NCBI GenBank assembly: GCA_949358305.1
Contig: OX442314.1
Coordinates: 25,041,060 to 25,105,059, forward strand
Direction of reading: 5' to 3'
Length of the DNA stretch: 64,000 nucleotides
Source of the DNA: Strigamia acuminata
Lineage: Eukaryota; Arthropoda; Chilopoda; Geophilomorpha; Linotaeniidae
In this document: piece after piece, positions 35,799 to 46,030 of the stretch
Layout of the letters: each line of letters opens with the position of its first letter
Numbering within the stretch: position 1 is the stretch's first letter
Made by a program: the position numbers and the translations under genes
The notes under the pieces: generated by a model
Told to the model about the DNA's origin: nothing
The model's input: the letters and a program-made list of their open reading frames with translations, nothing else
Database searches by the model: none

Positions 35799-38700
35799 GT
35801 CCCCCCGTCCCGGCGGACTGGAACTTCGGTTTCTACTTCGAGGTTGCACAGTCTCTGGATGGGTCTTCGAAGCAGAGTTCCATTCGACATCCGAATTTCG
35901 CAGGAGCGAATCAAACCGTCTCGTCCTTCCTTCACGGAGGTGATGCGGCCCAGCTTCCACGTCATTCTCGGTTTGTTCTGGTCTTCGATGATGACAACGT
36001 CGCCAACATCAAATTTCGTTTGACTTGTATTTCCACGATGTTGTCGAAGCTCAATGAGGTATTCTTTGGTCCAACGATCCCAAAACCGACTCAGCAACGT
36101 CTGACGATATTTCCACGCTCTCAAAACAATTTCCTTCGATCCCGTGCCGGTTGAATACTTCTGTAGTGTTGGCAGGAATGATATTCGTCTTCTTATTAAA
36201 AAATGAGAAGGGGAAAGGGGTAATTGCTCACTAGGATTATCATACACATAGGTTAAAGGCCTCGAATTTACAACGGCCTCAACCTCTGCCAAAATCGTAA
36301 CAAGTCCTTCGTAGTCAAGCGAGTTTTTCCCGATCGTTTTCTTCAATGAAAGTTTTACGGAACGCACCATGCGCTCCCAGAAACCGCCCCACCAAGGTGC
36401 GGTCTCAACTATGTACTTCCATTTAATTTGTTTCTCCGTAACGAATCCCTGAAACTGGTCTTCTGGCAAACTTTTTAAAAATAAATTCAACTCCTTATCT
36501 GCTCGTATGAATGTCTTCGCATTATCGGAATATATCGTTTTAGGGATTCCTCGCCGACAAATAAAACGCTTCATTGCATCTATGAAACGTTCGGTGGACA
36601 AACTCGAAACCAACTCAAGGTGGACTGCTCTCGTGACTGCACATGTGAACAGCGCAATATACGTTTTTGCCCCTAACTTGGTGTAGAGAGGTCCGGCAAA
36701 GTCAATACCACAAATTGCAAAAGGTTCACAAGGTGTAATTCGATCCACAGGCAGTAAACCCCACTTTTCTTTAGCCAGCCGCCCCTGTACTTTCCTGCAC
36801 TGCACGCATTTGTTGATCACACTCTTGATGGTTTTTCGCGCTCGTAATACCCAAAACTGCTCTCGAAAACTGGCTAGTGTGTCGGCCAGTCCACCGTGGA
36901 GTAATCTCTCGTGTTCACCACGTATGATTAGTTTGGTAATCGGGTGCGAATGAGGAAGAATACAGGGCTCTCGAACGTCTCGAGGCACGTCTGCCAGTTG
37001 CCATCTGTGGGTTGCTCGAATTATTTCGTTGTCATCTAGAATAGGCGCAAGTTTAAATATTAGCGAGGTTTTTTGCAACAGTTTTTTGTTTTTTAATTGT
37101 TTAAGTTCATCTCCGAAGTTGGTTTGCTGCAAGTATTTCACCCAATATTGTTCACTTAGTTTCAGTTCGTTGTTTGTTAACGGTTCACCATTTCGAGTTT
37201 TCGTTTTCAGATTTGTTATGAATCGAAACGTCCAAGCGGTGGCTCTCTTTAATTTCTTCCAAGTGCTAAATCGAGTGTAATCGATGTCTGGTTCTGCAAT
37301 TGTTATTAATGTCACTTTTACTTCTTCTTCGTCGTCCTCGATGATTGGATTCACGTTCACGTCTTCATTTGGCCATCTCGATTCGTTGTCTGCAAGCCAC
37401 GCCGGTCCTTTCAACCAAAATGGTTCTTCGGTGAGCTGTTTTACGTTCACTCCCCTCGTAACCAGGTCGGCTGGATTATCCTTTCCAGGGCAGTGGCGCC
37501 AATCGTCTCTCGATGTATTCTCGACAATTTCTCGTACACGATTGTACACGAATGTCGCTGGTCGGTTCTTGGTGTCGCGGATCCAGTGCAAAACTATCTT
37601 GGAATCGGTCCAAATTGTGAAATCCTCACACCCAAGAGTCGCTTTCAATGTTGGAATCAGTCTTGTTGCCAGTAGCGCGCCCATCAGTTCCAGCTTTGGT
37701 AATGTTAGTTCCTTTACAGGCGCCACTCTACACTTGGAAATGATAAAATCAACATTAACAGCATTTGTTCCGTCCAGAACTCGAGTGTAGGCTACTACGC
37801 CATACGCTCTCGGACTGGCATCACAGAAGATGTGAATCCTTTTCCTACAATTTCCTCCCCAATTTAACAATTTGCGCTCTAAATTTAAATTTTCGAGGTA
37901 GGGTATCTGAACATACCAATTTTTCCATTTTATCTTCACATATTCTGGAATGACGTCATCCCACCCAACATTTAATTTCCAAAGTTCCTGAAAAACAATT
38001 TTGGCAGTTATCACAAAAGGGTTTGCCATTCCCAACGGGTCAAAAATCATGGCGGTAATTCTTACAATAAATCTCTTGGTGTATTTGGTCAAGTTAATCT
38101 CGTTAATCAATGCACTAATGTCTAATCCCAATTTATCTAACTCAATATCCCAAACTACCCCCAAAACCTTAGTTTTCTTTTGAAAAACTGTCACGTCACA
38201 ATCTGGGTCATCTCGTATAATTTTCTCTTGTAATTTCACATCATTCGACTTCCATTTGGTTAATTTCATGTTCGCGGCTTGCAAAATCTCACGACTCTCA
38301 TCATAAATTTGAATTAACTTGTTCGAATTGTCAATACTTGTTACAAAATCGTCCACATACAAGTCTTCTTTCAGCTTGTCGCATGTGTCCGGGTATTGGT
38401 CTTCAAACTTGTCGACGTGTTCTTTTACTGTTGCATTTAGTAAAAATGGACTGGGTCCTGTCCCAAATGGAACTCGAGTTTGGCGTAATTCAATTAGTTT
38501 TACCGACTCTTCACCGTTCCACCCGTCCTCAATCCAATAAAGTCGTGTGACGTCTCGTTCGTCCGTCTTGAGATGTATTCGATGGAAGGCTTTCTCGATG
38601 TCGCCGATTGCGCCGTATTTGCCGGTTCGGAACTTCAAAACAATGTTTATTAGATGAGGTAACATATTTGGACCCTTACTCAGACAGTCGTTTAGCGATA

Positions 38701-41065
38701 AACATCCTTTTGCGTGTGACGACGCGTCATACACAATTCTTAGCTTTGTTGTGGCTCGAGTTTCGTCAATTACTGGTCGATGAGGGATATAATACGGGTT
38801 GTCTGGTTTCGAGTTCTTCGGAACTTTTTCCAGGATTCCGGAGGCGAGTTGTTCGTCGATCACTTTTTTATAGTCTAAATATAACTTGGGATTTTTCCGA
38901 AAACGGTTAATTAAACTCCACAAACGCTTTTTTGCAACATCTCGATTGTCGCTCAATTCCTTTCGATCAATCTTCCACGGGAATCCCACTTCGTAATGGT
39001 CATCTACCCACTCGATCTGCTCTTTGAATCGTTTCAACGTGTCCACTTCATCGATTCCCGGTTCCATAGTCTCGTGGCGAATCCCAATCGATTCCAAGTT
39101 CCAGAATTTTTCTAAAAGTTCATCTGTATTATCGGCAACTAAAATCTTGTTTACCCGTACTAAAGACGACACGGTTGTTTCAGTCTCTCCGGTTGAGCCG
39201 TGCAACGTCCATCCAAATATGGTTTCGATTGCCATGAGATTTTCGTCGATGCATTGCTGCTTTCCCGTTGTAACTCTCCAAAAGTTGTCGACGCCAATTA
39301 AGATGGAAACGCCGTCGTCCCTGTGAACGCTGTTGTCGTAAGCCAATTTGATGTTGTATTTCTTCAGTTTTTCCAATACTCGTTCGTCAGGTTTTCCTCG
39401 TAATGTCGGAGTTATCCAGGGCGACTCAAGCGCTTTGATCTCTAAATTGCAATTTCTATTTTCACAGTTATTCAAACTTAACTTCACCTGTTTCCGTTTG
39501 GCAATTGTTGGTTCAGTAGATCCGAAAGTCAAGAGGGCGATTGACTGCTCACCAATCTTCTCTAGTTGCAGTTCTCTCGACAGTTTTTCAGTTATAAAGC
39601 TTCTTTGGGATCCCCCATCCAAGAAGCATTGGACTCTTCTCTTCTCGTTGTTTCCGTTGGCTTCCAACACGACGACCTGCAGGAACATCACGGTTTCCGT
39701 ATTTGTTGATTCTTGAACGGCCGAAGTCAAAGTTGTTTCCGTTTTTTTGTTGTCTTCCTTATCGCACAAGTACGTGTGATGTTTCTGCTCGCATTTCCTA
39801 CATTTAAATCGGGTATTACATTGACGAGCTTGGTGATTTTCCTTTAGACATCTGTAGCAGCGACGCGCTTTGAAACACGCTTCTTTCCGCTTCTCGACCG
39901 TCAATGGACAGTCCGGACTCTTGTGATCTTCCTTTTCGCAAAATGTGCATTTGTAAACGATGTTGGAAAGGGCTGAAGCGGAACTGTGATTATTAGATTT
40001 GTAATTGGTTTTCTTCACCTCTTCTTTTTTGGTATTCGGGACTTCCGTCGATTCTTGCTGTGGTTTACTGGTTTTATCGGCGGCTTCCGTACGTTCGCGC
40101 ATCGCTACTTCGAATCTAAAAAAGTCCAAAAATTCTTTAACAACCCAAGGTGCATCTCCTCGTGGACGTGCAAAATCATGTTGTATGCTGGTTGGCACAG
40201 CACGCGCGAGTATTGGGCATAACAATGGGCCAAAGGTTTCCGTCGGTACTCCGAGGTTTTCGAGGCTTTTAACATGCAGGTCGCAGAAATCATAGAGTCT
40301 CCGTAGGGCCGCCACATCTTCTACTCGTTTCACGGATGGCATTTCGAGTAGTTTGGCCATGTGTGCACCGACAATTTGTTCCTTCTGCCCAAATCGATTT
40401 GTGAGGAGAGAAATGGCAGTGTCGTAATTTAACTCGGTTACAGTCAGTCTGCTGATTGCATTCGCTGCAAGACCTTCAACTAACGAGCGTAGGTACACAA
40501 ATTTGGCTGTTTTGGGCAAAGAAGCGTTATTATGGACACTCAATTCAAAATCTGACCAGAACCTCGTCCAGGTTTCTGGTGTGCCTTTAAACTTGGCGAC
40601 CTCGAGCTTCGGCAGTTTCATCACTGCGCATTGTGGTTGGACTGGATTTGGGTTTTGCACAGGTGGAACGAAAAGAGGGTTAACTGGTGGTATATTTACG
40701 AGTGGTACTTGCGGTGGTTGTTGTGGTGGTGTTTGTTTCATTTGCGCGAGTTCTTTCAAGGCGACTTCGAGTGTGATTCGGGCGGCGGTCATCTCGTCTT
40801 GTAGTTCTTCCGCTTCGAATTCGTCTTGGTCCACCTCGTTCACGTCGGTGATCCCGTCGGCGATTATTGTGTCCAGTTTATCGATTTTCAAACGTTTTGT
40901 GATTAGTTGGGCTTGTATGCATAATAATCGTACCTCGTTGAGGGGATCCTCGGCCATTTCTTTCTTCAATTTCTCAAAAAGCGCACGCACGCTTCTTCTT
41001 TGTGTTTCCCTTTGTGCACGACTTCTTGCCAAATCGTCCATTTTCGCGTTCTGGTTCGTTTTCAA
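35762..41065 (-). CDS. gag-pol: BEL/Pao Gag-Pol polyprotein
   Basis: The frame is 1767 codons without interruption. In order: a Gag-like region with a DUF1759-type segment (about 150-300); CCHC-like zinc knuckles (about 370-440); a Pao-type aspartic protease with LDGGSQRSF near 480; reverse transcriptase with the YVDD box near 900; RNase H (CDASPRAYG near 1080, ELMGALLA, WTDSKIVLHW); an integrase zinc region (HGGLADT...CVQCRK) and catalytic core (GIDFAGP near 1450, SDNAKTF near 1515, WWGGFWERMV); and a C-terminal DUF5641-type domain (about 1640-1740). The product copies the element's RNA into DNA and inserts it. All motifs I looked for are present, so it may be active. The ATG at 41065 lies 26 bp past the 5' LTR. 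Another Met follows eight residues later. Confidence 0.95.
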   Translation of the reverse strand: MKTNQNAKMDDLARSRAQRETQRRSVRALFEKLKKEMAEDPLNEVRLLCIQAQLITKRLKIDKLDTIIADGITDVNEVDQDEFEAEELQDEMTAARITLEVALKELAQMKQTPPQQPPQVPLVNIPPVNPLFVPPVQNPNPVQPQCAVMKLPKLEVAKFKGTPETWTRFWSDFELSVHNNASLPKTAKFVYLRSLVEGLAANAISRLTVTELNYDTAISLLTNRFGQKEQIVGAHMAKLLEMPSVKRVEDVAALRRLYDFCDLHVKSLENLGVPTETFGPLLCPILARAVPTSIQHDFARPRGDAPWVVKEFLDFFRFEVAMRERTEAADKTSKPQQESTEVPNTKKEEVKKTNYKSNNHSSASALSNIVYKCTFCEKEDHKSPDCPLTVEKRKEACFKARRCYRCLKENHQARQCNTRFKCRKCEQKHHTYLCDKEDNKKTETTLTSAVQESTNTETVMFLQVVVLEANGNNEKRRVQCFLDGGSQRSFITEKLSRELQLEKIGEQSIALLTFGSTEPTIAKRKQVKLSLNNCENRNCNLEIKALESPWITPTLRGKPDERVLEKLKKYNIKLAYDNSVHRDDGVSILIGVDNFWRVTTGKQQCIDENLMAIETIFGWTLHGSTGETETTVSSLVRVNKILVADNTDELLEKFWNLESIGIRHETMEPGIDEVDTLKRFKEQIEWVDDHYEVGFPWKIDRKELSDNRDVAKKRLWSLINRFRKNPKLYLDYKKVIDEQLASGILEKVPKNSKPDNPYYIPHRPVIDETRATTKLRIVYDASSHAKGCLSLNDCLSKGPNMLPHLINIVLKFRTGKYGAIGDIEKAFHRIHLKTDERDVTRLYWIEDGWNGEESVKLIELRQTRVPFGTGPSPFLLNATVKEHVDKFEDQYPDTCDKLKEDLYVDDFVTSIDNSNKLIQIYDESREILQAANMKLTKWKSNDVKLQEKIIRDDPDCDVTVFQKKTKVLGVVWDIELDKLGLDISALINEINLTKYTKRFIVRITAMIFDPLGMANPFVITAKIVFQELWKLNVGWDDVIPEYVKIKWKNWYVQIPYLENLNLERKLLNWGGNCRKRIHIFCDASPRAYGVVAYTRVLDGTNAVNVDFIISKCRVAPVKELTLPKLELMGALLATRLIPTLKATLGCEDFTIWTDSKIVLHWIRDTKNRPATFVYNRVREIVENTSRDDWRHCPGKDNPADLVTRGVNVKQLTEEPFWLKGPAWLADNESRWPNEDVNVNPIIEDDEEEVKVTLITIAEPDIDYTRFSTWKKLKRATAWTFRFITNLKTKTRNGEPLTNNELKLSEQYWVKYLQQTNFGDELKQLKNKKLLQKTSLIFKLAPILDDNEIIRATHRWQLADVPRDVREPCILPHSHPITKLIIRGEHERLLHGGLADTLASFREQFWVLRARKTIKSVINKCVQCRKVQGRLAKEKWGLLPVDRITPCEPFAICGIDFAGPLYTKLGAKTYIALFTCAVTRAVHLELVSSLSTERFIDAMKRFICRRGIPKTIYSDNAKTFIRADKELNLFLKSLPEDQFQGFVTEKQIKWKYIVETAPWWGGFWERMVRSVKLSLKKTIGKNSLDYEGLVTILAEVEAVVNSRPLTYVYDNPSEQLPLSPSHFLIRRRISFLPTLQKYSTGTGSKEIVLRAWKYRQTLLSRFWDRWTKEYLIELRQHRGNTSQTKFDVGDVVIIEDQNKPRMTWKLGRITSVKEGRDGLIRSCEIRMSNGTLLRRPIQRLCNLEVETEVPVRRDGGTVETGGFQSEII

Positions 41066-41072
41066 AAATGTT

Positions 41073-41090
41073 TCCCGGGTTTCGGCACCA
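41073..41090 (-). promoter_or_regulatory. Primer-binding site, tRNA-Phe type
   Basis: TGGTGCCGAAACCCGGGA begins at the first base after the 5' LTR. Its complement ends CCCGGGTTTCGGCACCA, which matches the 3' end of eukaryotic tRNA-Phe as I remember it (acceptor strand starting GCCGAAA). Confidence 0.75.
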
Positions 41091-41389
41091 TGAGACGTTG
41101 CACGAGCAACTTGTATAAATGAAACACTCCTAAAACTTGTTAAAACGACGGATGGAGTCGGATTCGGATCGAAGTTTGTTGTAGACTCAAAGAAACGATG
41201 TAGACAAGGTTACATTTGAAAAGACAGTGATAATTTTATTCAATTTTGAGTATATAAAGCAAAGGGATTAAGATAATCCCCAATTCCAAGAATACATTTA
41301 ATCCGGGTCACAAGTAAGTTTTCACTTGTGCCACGGTGGTCAAAACACTCAACTAAATTATTTCACTTTGGAAACCGCCAGTTTCCACA
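41091..41389 (-). repeat. 5' LTR of the BEL/Pao element
   Basis: No difference from the 3' LTR is seen in a base-by-base reading. A TTATATAC stretch in element orientation (from about 41251) could serve as a TATA element. Confidence 0.95.
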
Positions 41390-41440
41390 AAGTGTGGTTC
41401 ATTGCGGAAGTTTGCAATTTCTGCTGCTTTGCATATACTA

Positions 41441-43079
41441 CAACTACATTTCAAAAGTTTAGAAAGTGAGTGAAAAATTCACTCACTTTGTGAATAACAC
41501 CTTAAATATGACTTAAAAGTTAAGCAAAACCAATTTATACCATCAGATTTGAATAAAACAATTATTTTTCATCTAAAATAACTTATAGTTACATATATTT
41601 AGTTATATAGTTTAGTTACAAATCAAGATTTTCAAAACCTCACTTGTTTCAAAAGTTTAGAAAGTTGAAAAAATCATTTCATAAGTTTAGAAAGTGCAAC
41701 GTAATTCCTTTATTTCGACTTGAAAATAGGACATTTTAATTTTTTTGTTTAGTTTTTTGTTGGATGATCTCTGCTTCATATGACCGCCTTCAATCTGCGA
41801 GGCATTGTAGACACTACAGGAGGGGGCAAAACAATTGCGACATGTTGAATCTCATGGCTATATCTCGAGAAAAAAAGGAGGAAAACCAATGAAATTTTAA
41901 CTGAATATTTGTCCAACATTCTGCTTTGTTCACCTAAAATTTTATGACAATCTATCCATTAGTTCTAGAGAAAAAAATTATTTTATGAAGTGACTGCCCT
42001 GAAAAAATAGTTCAGTGTTGGTTTGGGGATGCGAAAGGTTGGAAATCTCCAATCTATCGAAGAAATAATGTATACTAATGTTTATAGAGACAATTTAGAA
42101 AGAAATCTTGAGGAATGAACAAATATTGGGGTTGGTTGTAGCAACAGGATAACAACAAAAAATATACATCAAAATTTGCGTGAGAATATTTCACACCAAA
42201 AAAAATTAGACATCTTCAATGGCTTTCTCAGTTATTTGAAACTTAATCCAATTGAACAGTTATGAGATGATTTCTTGATTTGAACCAAAAAGTTTCTCTA
42301 GAGTTGAGAAAAAAATGTTCCATAGTTGAAATTAGCTTTGCTTGATGTTTGGGTGTAAAGTATGTCTAAAACAGTGTTACTAAAATTGCTTGAAAGTATG
42401 GCTGAATGATTGAAAGCAATAGTACAAGCTACAGGAGGGCCAACAAAGCATTAAAAGAGATTGTTGTAAGGTTTCGCGATGGTTAACAGAGTTTGTTAAC
42501 TTACTTTTGCCTCTTAAATTTTGATGTCACTTCATAAAATAATTTTTTTCTCTAGAACTAATTGATAGATTGTCATAAAATTTTAGGCGAACAAAGCAGA
42601 ATGTTGGACCAGTATTCAGTTAAAATTTCATTGGTTTTCCTCTTTTTATTCTTGAGATGCAGCCATGAGATTCAAATGTCGCGATTGTTAACTTAGCTTT
42701 GCCCGATGTTACAATACCTCGCAGATTGAAGGCAGTCATGCGATCCAGAGGCCATCCAACAAAATGCTAAACAAAATTGCATGTAATGTCCTATTTTCAA
42801 GTCGAAATAAAGGAATTGTGTTGCACTTTCTAAACTTATGAAATGATTTTTTCAACTTTCTAAACTTTTGACACAAGTGATGTTTTGAAAATCTAGATTT
42901 GTAACTAAACTATATAACTAAATATATGTAACTATAAGTTATTTTAGATGAAAAATAATTGTTTTATTCATATCTGATGGTATAAATTGGTTTTGCTTAA
43001 CTTTTAAGTCATATTTTTGGTGTTATTCACAAAGTGAGTGAATTTTTCACTCACTTTCTAAACTTTTGAAATGTAGTTG
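41441..43079 (+). mobile_element. Decayed Tc1-like transposon with terminal repeats of about 400 bp
   Basis: The ends CAACTACATTTCAAAAGTTT... are repeated in inverse for about 400 bp with few mismatches, and a TA duplication flanks them (41439-41440, 43080-43081). The empty site is visible in paralogous segments (GCATATACTATTTCGT). The middle holds remnants of a Tc1-type transposase on the plus strand: a VWGC-like block at about 42016-42030 and an LNPIEQ-like block near 42241-42259, broken by stops. It sits in the former upstream region of array copy 7, just beyond the BEL/Pao insertion. Confidence 0.85.
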
Positions 43080-43619
43080 TATTTCGTCACGCTGAGTTCT
43101 CATTCGCTGATTGGTCAAAAAGGGAAGCAAACTGTTTATCGCTGTATGGTGACGGTTAAATGTACTAACAGTGTGTTTACCTGGATTGCTTTTTGACTAA
43201 AAAGGTGGTTTTCTTTTGCTGACAAGTATTTTTTGTTGGTAAACATTTGCCAGTAGTTATATTTTGTTGGTAATTTTATTTTTGTTCTAAAGTGAATTTT
43301 TTGAATGAAAATTGGTGTTTGATTTAAAAACAGAAACTGGACCCTGCTCGTTTTGGATCTCAGAGCGAGCAAACTGTGGAATACCAGAAACTAAGAGGTG
43401 ATAATACAGCCTTTTTTCAGTGGTTTCATGATTAAGTGAAACATGAAATTATTCACAATTTCAATTGCCAGCATACAGTGAAGATCTAGTTTTTTTTAAC
43501 ACGACTGTAAATGAGACAGATGGTTTTATTCAGTTTGTCTTGTGGTCAGTGTCTCAAGCCTTTTCCGTGAAGGTGACTTCCGGGACCAGAAACAACTCTT
43601 GACATTTGGGAACTCTGTT

Positions 43620-44440
43620 GTCATGATTAGGCCTAGGATAAATGCATAAATGCATAGGAATTAGTTTTATTCGATAAAAAGCCGAAATTGGCTATAAATG
43701 TATATTTTCTGAAATTCAGAAATGAATGCATAAATCGCCATTTTCCAGGGAAAAAATGGTGATTTGTATCTAATTTTGACGATACGTAACATGTACGTAT
43801 CAATTTTTGCTTTTTTGTAAGACACGTATCGTGTTGTATACGGATGCTTGCGTGTGACCAGCTGCCCTCGCAGGCTGATCGCTCACCTACGATACAAGGC
43901 ACTTAGTGCAGCTCTCGCGCACCTCGTGTTTCTCGTGTGCAGTCTGTTGTGGTCCCTCGCAACCAGGTGGAGCTGCAGGTCGTTGGTTCGACCAATCGGG
44001 AACCGGAAGTGGTGGGCCCCGCAGAGGCCCAAGAGAGTTCTCTTCTAGCCAGCAAGGCGAACGGTCGCTTCTGTGATTGCTTCTCTAAACTGACTATGAT
44101 AGGGACCCAATCAAGCGGCGTGGCGACTCTGTCGCCGACAGGGACCTGAGAGTCCATGAAGCCTCGTTCGTCTTATATTCTTATGGACGTTGCGACGACG
44201 CGGCCGAAGAAGCAATCCGACCACGGGTGTTATGCGGCCAATGGCCACCGTGCTATGCGGTCTTGTTAGGGATGGCTGTAACCCAGCCATCGCATTGGGA
44301 AATACACCTGAGACACCAATCATACCTTTATACAACAATAAAGATATAATATTAATAACTGCCGCTGTATGGGGTCCTTCTCCTTTGAGAACGGCGAGAA
44401 TCTGTAAATTCACTCCTGGCTCATGGGTTCCTCCTCACAT
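43620..44440. other. Unassigned insert with GC-rich centre
   Basis: The array's repeated upstream segment breaks off at about 43627 (after TGTTGTCATGATTAGG) and array sequence resumes near 44445. The part 43840-44300 is GC-rich, with overlapping open frames on both strands (for example 43937-44149 plus). None has a recognisable motif. It is likely a transposon remnant. 44368-44440 (GGGTCCTTCTCCTTTGAGAA and following) recurs at about 30985-31070 and 24596-24690. Confidence 0.45.
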
Positions 44441-44566
44441 GCGTGAAGAATTTTATTATTTACTGAGATTCATGTGCAGTTTATGTAAATGTAGGAACAG
44501 TAAAACGATAAAAACATTAAGTAACTTCTGCTTTATTCTCTGTATTCATTTTTTGAACAGAATAAC

Positions 44567-44812
44567 TCAAAATAACTTTCGTTTTATGAGATTGATTAAG
44601 TTTGTCCACCATCGTGGGGATCGTGGGTAACGCTCACACTTTGAACATGAACAACACCCAGTGCATGGTGCGCAGTATGGTCTCGCAGCATAGTAGCCAT
44701 CACCGCACTTAATGTTCGGACATGGATTTAAACACTGTGGACATGACCATGGAACACCAGCTGATGTTGATCCGAATACCACTATCAAAATGAAGGTAAT
44801 CTGAAAAAGCAT
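44567..44812 (-). CDS. Secreted Cys-rich peptide, array copy 8, lacking exon 1
   Basis: The open exon 2 codes 81 residues from its own first codon ATG (MLFQITFILIVVF). The mature part has SCPQCLNPCPNIKCGDGYYA, YCAPCTGCCSCSKC and a long basic tail (RSPRWWTNLINLIKRKLF). Compared with copy 4, the intron and Met-Lys exon are deleted between about 44832 and 44833. Because the second exon begins with ATG in this subclass, the gene could still make a signal peptide if transcription starts upstream. Expression is uncertain. Confidence 0.55.
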   Translation of the reverse strand: MLFQITFILIVVFGSTSAGVPWSCPQCLNPCPNIKCGDGYYAARPYCAPCTGCCSCSKCERYPRSPRWWTNLINLIKRKLF

Positions 44813-45064
44813 CTGAAAATAAATAAATACAAATGTGTAACAAGAGTGTGATTTGTTGCAAAATTCTACAATTTCTGCTTCTTTTCCTTTACAGTCTTAT
44901 ACTCTGTGATTATATACTCTCGCTTATTTTTTGTGAATTTTTATTATAATTTTATTATCATTAGTTAATTATTGCTATAAACTATAAATTTCATTACTGA
45001 ATAATTTGCTGCAATAAGTGTAAATATACACAAAGTATTTTAATTGGTCTAAACAAATAAAAAA

Positions 45065-45312
45065 TATCCACAACGTCCACGTGTTGGATATAGCATGGTG
45101 GGCTCACAAACTGATATTCAGGACCACACACAGGTGATGGTCCACAAATATTGCACATAGTAATAGCAGCTAATGATGTTAATGAGAGCAGCATACTCGA
45201 ATGAACAAAATAAGAAAAGAACATAGAAATAAACAAATATCACTCTGACTTTTGAAATTTAATATAAAAAAATTAATAAATATCTCAGATTTAGTGTCAA
45301 ACATACCTTCAT
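45065..45312 (-). pseudogene. Array copy 9, truncated
   Basis: Exon 1 (45307-45312, ATGAAG with GTATGT donor) is intact. The exon 2 acceptor AG has changed (CTATG in place of CTAGA). The first Cys codons and CGPSPVCGPEYQ are readable. After that the frame shifts and the CCGC end is missing, cut by a junction at about 45065. Subclass of copy 3. Confidence 0.75.
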
Positions 45313-46030
45313 TTTGCTGTCTTCCTGCAAAATAATTGGAAAACACAATATTTAAACTGTATATTTTTAAGATTTAATTGTTTCCTGTAATAAATTTTTT
45401 TTTTTAAATTTATAGCCGCCTGTTCTTTTATTCTCATTTTGTCGCAATAGTAACTTTCGCATTTTTTAATAAACGAATGGCGCCAACCTTGAATATTATA
45501 TTTATTTTATTTACTAACGGCTGGTGTCTAGGGCTTATATTCCATAATTGCGGCGAAATCTTTTAAAAACAACGCTACCAACTAGATTTTCTGTGGTTTT
45601 TGCAGTTATCGGTACAAACGCAAAGTTGGGTTCTTACAAAGTCGTTCCATTGTCTAGAAGTGGGTGGTCATGACTCATGACCATCCAAAATGTCAAAAAT
45701 AGAACAAAAACATTCTAAAAAAAACACTACAAAAAATTTGTGTATCATACTTTAGATGCGGTTCACTTTTCCTCATTTTGATGCAATGAGGCATAAAGTT
45801 AAACTTTAAATGGACTGATTGTGAATAACATGACTCAAATGTTTGTTGTGTGCACAGTATTTTATTTTTTATTTTTTAAGTTAAAATTTTTATTATTTAC
45901 TGATAGATGTATGTGAGCAATGTGTATTAAATGCAAGAACAGTAAAAACTAAAAAAAAATTGAGTAACTTTTGCTTTATTTTCAATATTATACAGAATAA
46001 TTCAATATTAAGTTCAGAGTTTGATACGAT

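Larger units (their letters stand above)
35500..41389 (-). mobile_element. Complete BEL/Pao LTR retrotransposon
   Basis: It is 5890 bp long with two 299-bp LTRs (35500-35798 and 41091-41389), TG...CA ends and a 5-bp target-site duplication AAGTG (35495-35499 and 41390-41394). The LTRs look identical base for base, so insertion was recent. Directly after the 5' LTR is a primer-binding site, and before the 3' LTR is a purine-rich tract (GGGACGGGGGGAC). One long reading frame fills the interior. The gene-like frames on the opposite strand are shadows. Confidence 0.96.

Noticed and set aside
37284-41093. Open frames of 60-196 codons on the plus strand within the BEL/Pao element
   Set aside because: They lie antisense to the 1767-codon polyprotein, have no motifs, and follow its codon pattern in reverse.
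43903-44630. Overlapping open frames in the GC-rich insert, including a 146-codon one
   Set aside because: They exist on both strands with no motif, and the longest runs into the antisense of array copy 8.
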